Shown here one piece after another: positions 1 to 8,813 of a stretch of DNA of 35,835 nt. Positions within the stretch are counted from its first letter, which is position 1; every line of letters begins with the position of its first letter. The position numbers were made by a program, and so were the translations under genes. Below the pieces are notes generated by a model. The model worked only from the letters and a program-made list of their open reading frames with translations, searched no databases and had not been told where the DNA came from. Origin of the DNA: Nitrospira sp. (GTDB lineage: Bacteria > Nitrospirota > Nitrospiria > Nitrospirales > Nitrospiraceae); assembly GCA_005116895.1 (NCBI GenBank), contig SWDO01000001.1:65398-101232 (forward strand), in the 5' to 3' direction.

Positions 1-57
1 GAGAACGGGAGAAAGGGCCATCGCCAAAAACAGGGATCGCAAAGCAGAAATACGCAT
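1..57 (-). CDS. 5' end of an exported protein (partial)
   Basis: The minus strand opens an ATG at 57 that runs off the window edge after 19 codons. The peptide has a basic start (Arg2, Arg7) and then a hydrophobic stretch (SLFLAMALSPVL), which is the n-region and h-region of a signal peptide. There is no strong Shine-Dalgarno sequence. Nothing of the mature protein is visible, so no function can be given. It could also be a chance opening, but the composition favours a real start. Confidence 0.45.
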   Translation of the reverse strand, partial: MRISALRSLFLAMALSPVL

Positions 58-140
58 CTTGGTTCTTATGCCTCCTGGCCTAGTTTGGGAAACCACGCGA
101 GAATACCCGCGCCTCGTGGGTCTGTCAAGCGATGGAATCG

Positions 141-551
141 TTACCATGAATCAAAACTGATTGACTCTTCCGCGATCCAGACCTCGACGCCGTAGCGCCA
201 CTTGAGGCGGCGAGCAACCGCTCGCAAGGCATATTCATCTGCGTGGACTGGATCGAACGGATTCTTGATCTTCTGAATCTTTTCTTTTCTGAACGGCGGT
301 GGGTAGCCGAGGTCTTTCATAGCGAGGGCCACGATATTCAATTGAAAAATGCGTGGCGTTTGGTTCAGTTGCGTCAGGATGACGTCGGTCGATCCGACTG
401 AAGTCGTGTGGGTTTTGTAGACTTCAAGCACTCGGCTTTTGAGCTGGGAGCGTTGCGGTTCTGTGAACTCAGGGATAGCCAACTCTATCAAGAGCGCATT
501 GGTGGCGCCGTTGAACGATGGCATGTTGAAAAGTCTGCTTAGTAATCCCAT
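141..551 (-). CDS. conserved-looking hypothetical protein, 136 aa
   Basis: I do not recognise this family. The reading frame extends upstream to 608, but I place the start at ATG 551 because GAGG (complement of 558-561) lies 6 nt upstream and the extra 19 residues look like translated leader (Arg-rich, no structure). The protein is soluble, with no signal peptide or membrane segment. It has a mixed composition with a basic, Lys-rich middle (FRKEKIQKIKN) and an aromatic, acidic C-terminus ending in DSW. It reads away from the moa genes and is separated from them by an insertion-sequence-like remnant, so it is probably not part of that pathway. Confidence 0.6.
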   Translation of the reverse strand: MGLLSRLFNMPSFNGATNALLIELAIPEFTEPQRSQLKSRVLEVYKTHTTSVGSTDVILTQLNQTPRIFQLNIVALAMKDLGYPPPFRKEKIQKIKNPFDPVHADEYALRAVARRLKWRYGVEVWIAEESISFDSW

Positions 552-672
552 TGGAATCCTCGCTGCAAATTCGTGAAACCGTGTGCGGCAGTCTTTCCTT
601 CTGGCCAAGCGGCTCAGTGTCGGGAGAGTGTACTGAAACGGGCGGCGTTTTTCCAGACTACAAAAAGAGGGG

Positions 673-735
673 TGTCAACCCAATTTAGACATGTCCGCTT
701 TCTCCCAACATAGAAATGTCCGGGTTAGGGGCTGC
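673..735. mobile_element. insertion-sequence end remnant
   Basis: A TGTCAACCC-type terminus begins at 673 and is followed by two near-identical 12-mers, tagacatgtccg (686-697) and tagaaatgtccg (711-722), set 25 nt apart. Repeated ATGTCCG boxes behind a TGT..ACCC tip are what I recall from transposase-binding ends of IS21- and IS481-type DDE elements. No transposase gene remains; the sequence passes directly into the 3' part of moaC. The element family is tentative. The right boundary is approximate. Confidence 0.45.
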
Positions 736-964
736 CCACCGCCGCCAGCCGAGTCCAGAAGGCCGCTGCTCCATCACCATTATGGCGACTGCCAAGACAA
801 CAGGACCAACGGGGGTCGAAATGGAAGCCATGACGGCAGCGTCAGTTGCGGCGTTGACCATTTACGATATGTGCAAAGCTGTGGATCGCGGGATGAGTTT
901 TGGCGAGGTCTGTCTGCTTTCCAAATCGGGCGGGAAATCAGGGTTGTATACCAAGAATGGTTAA
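716..964 (+). pseudogene. moaC: moaC 3' fragment (cyclic pyranopterin monophosphate synthase, truncated)
   Basis: The frame encodes the C-terminal third of MoaC, the enzyme that turns the MoaA product into cyclic pyranopterin monophosphate. The signature segments are present: [20 protein letters not shown] and a closing KSGGKSGLY. Recognisable homology starts near 755, in [15 protein letters not shown] full MoaC is about 160 residues; only about 65 remain, so the N-terminal half with the first active-site Lys and the His is gone, while the YDMCK Asp and Lys survive. The apparent ATG at 716 lies inside the insertion-sequence-like remnant, so any translation would begin with foreign residues. 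It sits 18 nt before moaD-moaE, matching the usual order moaC-moaD-moaE-moaA. A functional moaC would have to be elsewhere in the genome. Confidence 0.8.
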
Positions 965-982
965 GGGTAGGGGCTAGGGACG

Positions 983-1678
983 ATGATTACGGTGAGATTG
1001 TTCGGTATGACGAAGATGCTGGCGGGAAATCAGGTGGTCCTGTCGTTGAATGTGGCGAATGGCCGGCAGGTTAAGGATCTGGTCGGTGCAATCGAGGCCA
1101 GCTATCCCGCAATCGGGGAACTGATTCAGAAGAAGAAGGTGCTTGTGTCCGTGAATCAGGATGTTGCGCACGAAGAGACGATTATCAATGACGGCGACGA
1201 GGTTGCGCTTTTGCCTCCGTTCGCCGGAGGATCAGGGCAGGAACCGATAGACCTGGGGCAGTTCGCCCGTATCCAGCGAGAGAACTTCTCTCTCGATCAG
1301 GAACTTGATCGGGTACGCTGTCGATCGAAACGGATTGGTGGAATCGCCACATTTTTGGGCATTGCGCGCGACCGATCGCGCGGGCGTGATGTCGATGGGA
1401 TCACGTTTGAGCATTATGAAGGGATGGCGCAGAAGAAGCTGCATGAAATTCGAGAACGGGCGCTGAAAGACTTCGATATCCTAGAGTTGCTCATCATCCA
1501 TCGCTATGGCGACATCACGATCGGTGAAAATATTGTGTTGATCATCGCCGGTGCAGAGCACCGAGCCGACGCGTTCAATGCCTGTCGGTGGGCGATTGAT
1601 GAGCTTAAACAGATCACTCCGATTTGGAAGCTGGAACATACTCCTGAAGGGGAAGTCTGGGTAGAGGAGCATCCCTAA
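983..1678 (+). CDS. fused molybdopterin synthase, MoaD-MoaE
   Basis: This 231-residue chain joins both subunits of molybdopterin synthase, which inserts the dithiolene sulfurs into cyclic pyranopterin monophosphate. Residues 1-83 are MoaD (ubiquitin-like fold), ending in the sulfur-carrier motif FAGG at 80-83. Residues about 90-231 are MoaE: GIATFLGIARD, then HRYGDITIGE, then LKQITPIWK with the two catalytic lysines at K209 and K216 (spacing of seven, as in E. coli), then TPEGEVW. The di-glycine is followed by Ser84, not by a stop, so the carrier tail is blocked unless the chain is cut. Mycobacterial MoaX is a known fusion processed after its di-glycine, and I infer the same here. The ATG has AGGGG about 9 nt upstream. 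It lies in an operon-like run with moaA. Confidence 0.93.
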   Translation: MITVRLFGMTKMLAGNQVVLSLNVANGRQVKDLVGAIEASYPAIGELIQKKKVLVSVNQDVAHEETIINDGDEVALLPPFAGGSGQEPIDLGQFARIQRENFSLDQELDRVRCRSKRIGGIATFLGIARDRSRGRDVDGITFEHYEGMAQKKLHEIRERALKDFDILELLIIHRYGDITIGENIVLIIAGAEHRADAFNACRWAIDELKQITPIWKLEHTPEGEVWVEEHP

Positions 1679-1702
1679 ATTCGTGAATCGTGAAACGTAA
1701 GA
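1679..1702 (+). repeat. heptameric repeat tract, three units
   Basis: Between moaD-moaE and moaA the sequence steps through CGTGAAT, CGTGAAA and CGTAAGA (1682-1702), a degenerate 7-nt tandem repeat. The same heptamer theme returns in inverted form between the two DUF507 genes (23747-23837), so this is likely a dispersed genomic repeat and not a local accident. No function is evident. Confidence 0.4.
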
Positions 1703-1744
1703 GAACCTGAGTGTTGAAGAATTGAAAGTGCTGGTGGGCTGCAA

Positions 1745-2812
1745 GTGATGGATGAATTCACGGGAAATATAGTGCCTGTGGCAGTACAGGACATGTTCGG
1801 GCGGCCGTTGAAGAGTTTGCGGCTGTCCGTGACCGATCGCTGCAATCTTCGTTGCCGGTACTGCATGCCCGAGCCGGAGTATGTCTGGCTGCCGCGAGAG
1901 GATCTTCTGAGTTTCGAGGAAATGGCGGTGCTGGTCGCCTCTTTTGCCGATCTGGGAGTCGACAAGGTCAGGTTGACCGGGGGCGAGCCCTTGTTGCGTC
2001 GGGATCTTGCGCGGCTGGTTCGTCTGCTTCGGCAGGACCGACGAATTACCGAAGTGGCCCTGACGACAAATGGTGTGCTACTGGCCGAGTCTGTCCAGGA
2101 TCTCTACTATGCCGGACTCGACCGGATTACGGTCAGTCTCGATACCCTAAAGCCTGAGCGGTTTCGTCAACTGACGGGGCGAGATGAATTTTCGCGCGTT
2201 CTAGAGGGCCTTGAATCGGTTGGGAAGGCGGGCTTTACACATCTGAAGCTCGACACGGTGGCGATTCGCGGCTTCAATGATGATGAACTGCACGAGTTGA
2301 TCGAATGGGGCAAGCGGTATCACGCTGAGGTGCGTTTCATCGAATATATGGATGTTGGTGGGGCCAACGACTGGAAGATGGACAAGGTCCTGTCTCAGGA
2401 CATGATCCTCGATACCCTCGCTCGACGGTACGGTCGAATCACCGCACTTCCAGAACGGGGGGCCGCTCCCGCCCAACGATTTTGCTTGCCGGACGGCACG
2501 ATCTTTGGGATTATCCCCTCGACGACCATACCGTTTTGCGCGCAGTGTGATCGCAGTCGTGTCACCGCTGATGGGATGTGGTACCTGTGCTTGTACGCGG
2601 GATCTGGCGTTGACCTCCGCAAGCCTCTTCGCATGAATATGCATCCAGCGCACCTGCGGGAGATCATTCGGTCGGGATGGGCTGCTCGTCGTGATCGTGG
2701 CGCTGAGGAGCGGAAGGCGCTGGAACGGGTCGGGCTTCGAGACGGAGGGTTGATCGAGATCAATCGTCTCCGGGAAGATCCCCATCTGGAAATGCATGCC
2801 CGTGGTGGGTGA
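1745..2812 (+). CDS. moaA: GTP 3',8-cyclase MoaA
   Basis: This radical-SAM enzyme starts molybdenum cofactor synthesis by rearranging GTP to 3',8-cyclo-GTP in the cytoplasm. The N-terminal [4Fe-4S] motif is CNLRCRYC (C33, C37, C40). The SAM-binding TGGEPLLR follows at about 78-85. The second cluster is C265-x2-C268-x13-C282, the E. coli spacing. The chain ends in HARGG, keeping the C-terminal Gly-Gly that MoaA needs. At 355 residues it is slightly longer than usual. The start is either GTG 1745 or the adjacent ATG 1748; neither has a clear ribosome site. It follows moaD-moaE by 66 nt. Its partner MoaC is truncated here, so the local pathway lacks one step. Confidence 0.96.
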   Translation: MMDEFTGNIVPVAVQDMFGRPLKSLRLSVTDRCNLRCRYCMPEPEYVWLPREDLLSFEEMAVLVASFADLGVDKVRLTGGEPLLRRDLARLVRLLRQDRRITEVALTTNGVLLAESVQDLYYAGLDRITVSLDTLKPERFRQLTGRDEFSRVLEGLESVGKAGFTHLKLDTVAIRGFNDDELHELIEWGKRYHAEVRFIEYMDVGGANDWKMDKVLSQDMILDTLARRYGRITALPERGAAPAQRFCLPDGTIFGIIPSTTIPFCAQCDRSRVTADGMWYLCLYAGSGVDLRKPLRMNMHPAHLREIIRSGWAARRDRGAEERKALERVGLRDGGLIEINRLREDPHLEMHARGG

Positions 2813-2917
2813 GCGCGGCATCTGTCCTCATCGAGTCTGTGTTGGCCTTTTCCATGCTCGTGTTGGTACGGAGTGTGATGGACGCAGTCACCCCACTATT
2901 GGATTTTTGGATGCACG

Positions 2918-3625
2918 ATGCCTGATACCGATTTGTTGACGTTGCTCGGGATTGGTTTTGTGCTGGGACTGCGGCACGCTCTGGATACGGACCATCTTGC
3001 AGCGGTCTCGACTGTTCTTGCTGAGCGGCCCTCGTTTTTGGCGTCCGGCGCTGTCGGATTGTGGTGGGGGACTGGCCACACACTGACGCTGTTGCTGGTT
3101 GGATCGATTGTGCTTGCCTGGGGATTCCATATTCCTGCTGAATTTGAGGTCATGGCTGAATCGGGAGTCGGACTACTCTTGATCGTACTTGGGGGGAGTC
3201 TTGCGCTGAAACTGTACCGTGAGCGTTGGCATGTCCATAGCCATGACCACGACGGTCAGCCGCATGTCCACCTGCACAGCCACCAGCAACAACGCGATCA
3301 TTGCCATCGGCATTGGATGACGGACGCAATTCGTCCGCTGTGTATTGGCATGATGCATGGACTTGCGGGATCAGCCGCGTTGATGTTGATGATTTTGGCG
3401 GCAACGACAACCATGGTCAGCGGGCTTGTGGCGATCCTCGTCTTTGGCGTTGGATCGATCATCGGCATGATGGCGATCGGTTTGACCTTGAGTGTGCCGG
3501 TCATCTATTCGCGTTCAATGAGTCAGCGACTCTTTGTGGGAGTTCAGGGATTTGCCAGCCTTGCTAGTATTCTGGTTGGGGTATGGATGTTGGTGGAGTT
3601 GACCCCCTCAGTTCTCGGGCATTGA
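2918..3625 (+). CDS. nickel/cobalt transporter (NiCoT/RcnA-like)
   Basis: This is an integral inner-membrane protein of 235 residues. The first membrane helix carries RHALDTDHLAAV at 19-30, the H-x4-DH metal signature of the NiCoT family. A His-rich cytoplasmic or periplasmic loop at roughly 104-133 (HVHSHDHD, HVHLHSH, HCHRH) separates two helix bundles, and a second HG motif (GMMHGLAG) follows. Sequence style resembles the UreH/RcnA side of the family, so the direction (uptake or efflux) cannot be read from the sequence. Nickel or cobalt is a reasonable substrate. It lies 105 nt after moaA and may be co-transcribed with it, but a functional link to Mo cofactor is not obvious. Confidence 0.8.
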   Translation: MPDTDLLTLLGIGFVLGLRHALDTDHLAAVSTVLAERPSFLASGAVGLWWGTGHTLTLLLVGSIVLAWGFHIPAEFEVMAESGVGLLLIVLGGSLALKLYRERWHVHSHDHDGQPHVHLHSHQQQRDHCHRHWMTDAIRPLCIGMMHGLAGSAALMLMILAATTTMVSGLVAILVFGVGSIIGMMAIGLTLSVPVIYSRSMSQRLFVGVQGFASLASILVGVWMLVELTPSVLGH

Positions 3626-3747
3626 TTCGGTCTGGTGTATCAGGTGCGATACGCAGGAAGGTGCATCAAGAGTAGCCCTGTGCTATTCTCTGCGAATTGA
3701 TGGAGCGTAATGGGTCGAGAGGGTAGGACTGCATTAAGGCAACAACC

Positions 3748-4584
3748 ATGACGTGGTTCAAGAAAGAAAAACCTGCAGAATCCGCCCCGCCACCACGGTC
3801 AAAAGGCAGCGAGGGGATGTGGCTTAAGTGCAATCATTGCCGGGAGATCGTCTACCGCAAGGAAGTTGACCGGAACAACAAGGTTTGCCCAAAATGCGAG
3901 TATCATTTCCCGATTTCGGTCACTGAGCGGATTGGTTTGCTCCTTGATCTCGGTACCTTCAAAGAATGGGATGCGGGTTTAGAAGCGCAGGATCCGTTGA
4001 GGTTCCAAGATACCAAGCCGTATCGAGATCGGGTCAAGGCTCACCAAGAAAAGACAGGCCGGAAGGATGCGCTTGTTATCGGCGAAGGCTTGGTTAACGG
4101 GCGTCGGGTGGTGCTCTGTATCTTCGATTTTAGTTTTATGGGCGGGAGTATGGGGTCTGTGGTCGGGGAAAAGCTCTGCCGCGCGATTGATCGGGCGTTG
4201 GAACTAAAGCTGCCGGTCATCCTAGTCACCACTTCTGGAGGCGCGCGGATGCAGGAAGGCATCCTTTCGTTGATGCAGATGGCCAAGACCTCGACTGCGG
4301 TCGCGAAGCTCGGCGAGGCCAAACTGCCGTTTATCTCGATTCTTGCCGATCCGACGTTCGGCGGCGTCACCGCCAGTGTGGCGATGTTGGGAGATGTCAT
4401 CATTGCGGAGCCAAAAGCATTGATTGGGTTTGCGGGACCTCGTGTCATCGAACAAACTATCAAGCAGCAGTTGCCGGATCAGTTCCAACGGGCCGAGTTT
4501 CTTCTCGAACATGGCATGATTGATATGATCGTCGAGCGCAAGCGTCTCAAGGAGACGGTTGGCACCCTCGTGAATCATTTTTAG
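3748..4584 (+). CDS. accD: acetyl-CoA carboxylase carboxyltransferase beta subunit
   Basis: AccD works with AccA to transfer the carboxyl group from biotin to acetyl-CoA, giving malonyl-CoA for fatty acid synthesis. The N-terminal zinc ribbon is C28-x2-C31-x15-C47-x2-C50. The crotonase-like carboxyltransferase core follows, with the oxyanion segment [11 protein letters not shown] and the GGVTAS stretch. The 278-residue length is normal. AAGG lies 8 nt before the ATG. It begins a run accD-folC-lptD on the plus strand, a common accD-folC pairing in bacteria. Confidence 0.97.
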   Translation: MTWFKKEKPAESAPPPRSKGSEGMWLKCNHCREIVYRKEVDRNNKVCPKCEYHFPISVTERIGLLLDLGTFKEWDAGLEAQDPLRFQDTKPYRDRVKAHQEKTGRKDALVIGEGLVNGRRVVLCIFDFSFMGGSMGSVVGEKLCRAIDRALELKLPVILVTTSGGARMQEGILSLMQMAKTSTAVAKLGEAKLPFISILADPTFGGVTASVAMLGDVIIAEPKALIGFAGPRVIEQTIKQQLPDQFQRAEFLLEHGMIDMIVERKRLKETVGTLVNHF

Positions 4585-4609
4585 CCTTCTGCGTCCTCCC
4601 GGCTTGTCG

Positions 4610-5908
4610 ATGAGCTACTCCTCCATGATTGAGTACCTCTACGCGCTTCAGAAGCACGGCATCAAGCTGGGCCTGGAGACCATGCAGATTCTGTTGGACC
4701 GGGTTGGCAATCCTCATCGCTCACTTCGTGTCCTTCATATTGGAGGAACCAACGGTAAGGGGTCGACGGCGGCGATGGTTGCGGCGGTCCTTCTGCAGGC
4801 GGGCCGACGGGTCGGGCTCTATACCTCTCCTCACCTCATCGAATTTCGGGAGAGGATTCGTGTCAACGGATGCATGATCCCGGAGCCTCACGTCGAGGCG
4901 TTGCTCGCACGTTTGCGGGCCGTGCTCGAAGATAATCTGGAACCGACGTTTTTTGAGATGACGACGGCTCTGGCATTCCTCTATTTCGCAGAGTCGGAAG
5001 TCGATGTCGCCGTATTGGAGGTTGGGTTAGGCGGGCGGTTCGATGCAACCAACGTGGTGGAACAACCATTGGCCAGTGCGATCACGACCATTGGTCTGGA
5101 CCATCAAGAATATTTGGGGCACACGGAGGAGGCAATTGCATGTGAAAAAGGGGGAATCATTAAGCCCTTTGTCCCGGTTGTGATCGGACGGATGGGAGTG
5201 GAGGCTGAACAGGTTCTACGTCGGATCGCGCAGGATCGTGCAGCTCCCCTGTGGCAGCTTGGCCGCGACTTTGCTATTGATGAAAATCGTTTCGAGCGAC
5301 TCACGTATCGTGGCGTGACTCGTGTGTGGGCGGATCTCACTTGTGGTTTGGCAGGGCGTCACCAGTGGGACAATGCTGCCTGTGCGTTGGCACTTCTTGA
5401 ATCGGCGGATCGAGCTGGGATGGCTGTGGATGCGACAGCCGTTCGCAATGGCCTGCGTACGGTCTTATGGGAAGGTCGGTTAGAGGTGATTGGCGAGTAT
5501 CCTACGGTTGTGCTCGACGGCGCCCATAACCCTGCCGCGGCGCATGCGCTCGCGGAGTATCTCAAGGACTTCGCGGTCAGTCACCCCACATCTCGGATTA
5601 TCCTCGTCTGGGGCATGATGCGGGATAAAGATCGGCGGGGATTTATTGATCCGCTGTTGCCGTGTGTGTCGGAAATCGTGCTGACGCAGGCGACCCTTGC
5701 ACGGTCTGCTACGGTCCAAGAACTCCGTGCAACCCTGCTCGAATGGCAAGGGCCGGTACGTGAGGCCGTCCTTCCTATGGACGCGTTGACAGTTGCCAGA
5801 AGCCGAGCCATGCCGCATGATCTCATCTGTATTGCCGGATCGTTGATGCTTTTGGGGGATATCAAAGCGGCAGTGCGTGGCTGCGGGTTGTCACCGATTC
5901 GTGGCTAG
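4610..5908 (+). CDS. folC: bifunctional folylpolyglutamate/dihydrofolate synthase
   Basis: FolC adds glutamate to dihydropteroate and to reduced folates. The P-loop GGTNGKGST sits at about 45-53, followed by YTSPHLIEFRERI. VLEVGLGGRFDATN and TTIGLDHQEYLG mark the nucleotide domain, and ACEKGGIIKP contains the lysine that is carbamylated in this family. The C-terminal Rossmann domain starts at VLDGAHNPAAA. Length (432) is typical. I chose ATG 4610; a TTG at 4604 in the same frame is possible and neither has a good ribosome site. The stop at 5908 lies 1 nt before the lptD ATG, implying coupled translation. Confidence 0.95.
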   Translation: MSYSSMIEYLYALQKHGIKLGLETMQILLDRVGNPHRSLRVLHIGGTNGKGSTAAMVAAVLLQAGRRVGLYTSPHLIEFRERIRVNGCMIPEPHVEALLARLRAVLEDNLEPTFFEMTTALAFLYFAESEVDVAVLEVGLGGRFDATNVVEQPLASAITTIGLDHQEYLGHTEEAIACEKGGIIKPFVPVVIGRMGVEAEQVLRRIAQDRAAPLWQLGRDFAIDENRFERLTYRGVTRVWADLTCGLAGRHQWDNAACALALLESADRAGMAVDATAVRNGLRTVLWEGRLEVIGEYPTVVLDGAHNPAAAHALAEYLKDFAVSHPTSRIILVWGMMRDKDRRGFIDPLLPCVSEIVLTQATLARSATVQELRATLLEWQGPVREAVLPMDALTVARSRAMPHDLICIAGSLMLLGDIKAAVRGCGLSPIRG

Positions 5909-5909
5909 C

Positions 5910-8378
5910 ATGGCGGGTCCTCTCGTGTGGGTCCGCTGGCAGCTCATTCTCATCGTCGCCATTCTCACGCTCATTCCTTTTCCTGGATCAGCGGCAGACA
6001 CCCAAGTCGGTGTCGGAACGTCACCCGCTGGATCCGCGCCTCTCGATATCACGGCCGAGCGGATCGACTATCGACAAGATCAAGACGTCTATGAGGCAAA
6101 CGGATCGGTGGTGATTCAACAGGGGTCGATCAAGCTCACGGCGGACCACGCTACTATTCAAGTCTTGTCGGGGATTCTCACTGCCGTCGGCCATGTTCAT
6201 TTAACGGACCCGCAGGCCGATGTGACGGCTGAGCGGATGGAACTCAATATTAATACGGAGGCTGGCGTGGCGACGCATGCTCAGCTCTACGCTCCGACAA
6301 CCAACTCCTCAATATCCGGACGCCTTCTGCAGAGATTTTCTGAATACCACTATCGAGTCAAAGAGGGCAGCTTCACGAATTGTGATGCACAAGACGGAGA
6401 AGTGCCGGCGTGGCGTTTTCGGTTTAAGGACCTGGATCTGACCATGGGAGACACATTGGGATCCAAGGGCGGGTGGTTTTGTGTCTTGGACGTGCCCACG
6501 ATTCCATTACCCACCTTCTCCTTTCCTATGACCAAACGACAAACCGGTTTTCTGATTCCTAGCCCGAGTTATGACACTCGATTTGGATTCCACCTAAAGC
6601 AGAGCTTTTTTTGGGCGATTAATCCAAGTCAAGACTTGACGGTCACACCCTCCTATTACAGTGACCTTGGATATGGGTCCGATTTTGAGTATCGGTATGT
6701 TTTGGACCGGCGATCTCGGGGTAAGTGGTATGTGAGCTATCTGCAACAGACGCAGCTTCCCAATGTCTCCGGCCTCACCGACACCGGGGAAGATGTCAAA
6801 CAGCCACGCGCGGCACTCATCGGAAACCATACGCAATACCTCACCGATACGTTGCTGCTCCGTGCCAGCGCCAATTTGGTCACAGACCCTAACTATTTCC
6901 AACAGCTGAGCAATTCAGGGATACTCCGTGCCTCGCCGAGCAGTGAATCAAATCTCTTGGTGACCCAGCGCTTGCCCTACGGCAACCTGTATCTTCTGGG
7001 CCTCTATCTGCAACCGTTACAAGCCGGAGGAAAGGATACGTTTCAACGGCTTCCGGAGGCCGGGTATAGCCTGCCCAACGTTTCACTGTTTAATTCGCCT
7101 GTTTTGTTGGGCATGGAAGGGAACTATGTCAATTTCTATCGCGATCAAGGATTTACGCTGAATCGGATCAATGTCGTTCCTAGTATTTCGACAGATGTAC
7201 TGCATCTCGGGCATGTGATCGGGATTCGACCCCAAGCGAAGTTCCGTGAGGTCTATTACACCAGAGGGGCGCAATTGGATGAAGGGCAGCATCGAGAGAC
7301 ATTTTGGTTGGGGGTGGATGCCACGTCAAAAGTGACGCGCCGATTCGCCCTTGCTGACGGGAATAGTCTGTTGCATACCCTCGAGCCCACGGTCACCTAC
7401 GAATATGTGCCGTCAACTGATCAATCGAGGTTGACGCAAATTGACCAAGTCGATGATCTTCCGAAGAAGAATTTGCTGACGTATATGCTGCGTAGTCGGG
7501 TGTTGGAATCAGGGAAGACCAATGCCTTCAACTGGCTCGATCTCACGTTGGCGCAGAGTTATCATGTCGGCGATGTACAAACTCTGGCCCGTGAGTTTAC
7601 GCCAGGAGTCGCCCCTTTCCTCGGATCATTCACCCAACCGCTCCAGCCGGCCACGGTGCCCATTCAAGGCAAGAAGTTTTCTGATATCTGGATGCGGGCC
7701 GTGATTGGCAATAATCTGCCGACGTTGATGACGACGGCGTGGTTGGATACCCCGGTAGTCGGACGTGCGGCACAGGCGTGGGCTCTGCGACCACCGATCA
7801 ACCGGTATCTGACGGTTGATGCGTTCTTCGATCCCTATCAACCGGGGGTGAGTCAATTCAACACGGATCTTCGATTCCAAGAAGGAACCAACTGGTATTT
7901 CGAAGTGGGACAACGGTACACGAGAGATGGGAATCGGGTCAGACGAGGCGACGTCTGGAACCCGATCTCATTTAATGAGGTGTTTGCTCCGACGAAGGAC
8001 ATCCAGTTTGTCACGATGGGCGGGGCCTTCCGCACCCCGTGGGGATGGACGTTCGGGGCCAAAGCCTACTACGATGTCAAGAATGGACGAAGTCCTGAAT
8101 TGGACGCGGTCGCGTTGTATCAGAATCCATGTAGATGTTGGTCGGTGGGGTTGTATTACTTGAAGTTTCCGGATCGTGAGCAATACAGCTTTATGTTGAG
8201 TCTTACTGGAATCGGTTGGACCGAAAGTGCCGGGACCGTCGTCATGCGGACTCTATTGAGCCCGCTTCTGTGGGGTGAACGGGGGCTCCCTTGGGCGACT
8301 CTGGGCGGGCCCTATGGTATTCCTCCGCAGACCTCCGAGACAGGTGCCGCACTGCCCGGAGTTCAACCTGGACGGTGA
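5910..8378 (+). CDS. lptD: LPS-assembly outer membrane protein LptD
   Basis: LptD forms the outer-membrane barrel that, with LptE, inserts lipopolysaccharide in the outer leaflet. A signal peptide (residues 1 to about 29, ending PGSAA) precedes an OstA/LptA-like jellyroll segment (PLDITAERIDY to about 120) and then a long region rich in aromatic beta strands. Cysteines occur at 158 (FTNCDAQ), 191 (WFCVLD) and as a C-R-C pair at 741/743. In E. coli the C-terminal pair is adjacent Cys-Cys, so the disulfide layout may differ slightly. The frame is open back to a GTG at 5877, but ATG 5910 puts the signal peptide at the N-terminus and directly abuts folC. The protein is 822 residues, in range. A true LPS-bearing outer membrane is implied. 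Confidence 0.92.
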   Translation: MAGPLVWVRWQLILIVAILTLIPFPGSAADTQVGVGTSPAGSAPLDITAERIDYRQDQDVYEANGSVVIQQGSIKLTADHATIQVLSGILTAVGHVHLTDPQADVTAERMELNINTEAGVATHAQLYAPTTNSSISGRLLQRFSEYHYRVKEGSFTNCDAQDGEVPAWRFRFKDLDLTMGDTLGSKGGWFCVLDVPTIPLPTFSFPMTKRQTGFLIPSPSYDTRFGFHLKQSFFWAINPSQDLTVTPSYYSDLGYGSDFEYRYVLDRRSRGKWYVSYLQQTQLPNVSGLTDTGEDVKQPRAALIGNHTQYLTDTLLLRASANLVTDPNYFQQLSNSGILRASPSSESNLLVTQRLPYGNLYLLGLYLQPLQAGGKDTFQRLPEAGYSLPNVSLFNSPVLLGMEGNYVNFYRDQGFTLNRINVVPSISTDVLHLGHVIGIRPQAKFREVYYTRGAQLDEGQHRETFWLGVDATSKVTRRFALADGNSLLHTLEPTVTYEYVPSTDQSRLTQIDQVDDLPKKNLLTYMLRSRVLESGKTNAFNWLDLTLAQSYHVGDVQTLAREFTPGVAPFLGSFTQPLQPATVPIQGKKFSDIWMRAVIGNNLPTLMTTAWLDTPVVGRAAQAWALRPPINRYLTVDAFFDPYQPGVSQFNTDLRFQEGTNWYFEVGQRYTRDGNRVRRGDVWNPISFNEVFAPTKDIQFVTMGGAFRTPWGWTFGAKAYYDVKNGRSPELDAVALYQNPCRCWSVGLYYLKFPDREQYSFMLSLTGIGWTESAGTVVMRTLLSPLLWGERGLPWATLGGPYGIPPQTSETGAALPGVQPGR

Positions 8379-8385
8379 TCCCCGT

Positions 8386-8415
8386 TTGACACTAAAAACA
8401 GTGGTGGGGTACGAT
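8386..8415 (+). promoter_or_regulatory. sigma70-type promoter of trxA
   Basis: A perfect -35 box TTGACA (8386-8391) is separated by 18 nt from a -10 box TACGAT (8410-8415). It lies just after the lptD stop and about 50 nt before the trxA start, so thioredoxin can be expressed independently of the accD-folC-lptD run. Confidence 0.6.
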
Positions 8416-8465
8416 GCCCATGCAATCATGCATCAATGATCTCAACCCTGAAGGAGGGCGCAGAC

Positions 8466-8813
8466 GTGGCTGGTGACGCCTTAAAAGTCGAAGATTCTAC
8501 TTGGGATGCCGAAGTGATGAAGGCCTCCGAACTCGTCATGGTCGATTTTTGGGCGGTGTGGTGCGGCCCATGTCAAATGGTGGCTCCCATCGTGGAGGAA
8601 TTGGCAAATGAATACGCCGGGAAGCTGAAGGTTCGAAAACTGAACACTGATGAGAATCCTGAGGTGGCGGGTCGTTATCAGGTGATGAGTATTCCCACGA
8701 TTCTATTCTTTAAGAATGGCCAGCCGGTCGAGAAGCTGGTGGGTGCCAGACCAAAGCGACAGTTCAAGGAAGTGATCGACTCACTGCTCGCTCAGCATGC
8801 CGGGACCGCCTAG
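8466..8813 (+). CDS. trxA: thioredoxin
   Basis: This is a classical cytoplasmic thioredoxin of 115 residues. It contains the FWAVWCGPC active site, the cis-proline motif SIPTILFFKNG and the closing region LVGARPKRQF. It reduces protein disulfides with thioredoxin reductase. An upstream ATG at 8436 is in frame, but AAGGAGG at 8451-8457 lies 8 nt before GTG 8466, and that ribosome site falls inside the longer frame. GTG 8466 also gives the normal thioredoxin N-terminus. A strong promoter sits just upstream. Confidence 0.96.
   Translation: MAGDALKVEDSTWDAEVMKASELVMVDFWAVWCGPCQMVAPIVEELANEYAGKLKVRKLNTDENPEVAGRYQVMSIPTILFFKNGQPVEKLVGARPKRQFKEVIDSLLAQHAGTA

Noticed and set aside
691..1074. Open frame of 127 codons overlapping moaC and moaD-moaE
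   Set aside because: Two recognisable genes occupy other frames across the same bases; no family match for this product.
2201..2821. Minus-strand open frame of 206 codons opposite moaA
   Set aside because: MoaA has intact cluster motifs in the other frame; the antisense product shows no family signature.
8436..8465. Upstream ATG start for thioredoxin
   Set aside because: The ribosome binding site AAGGAGG lies downstream of this ATG and correctly positions GTG 8466.
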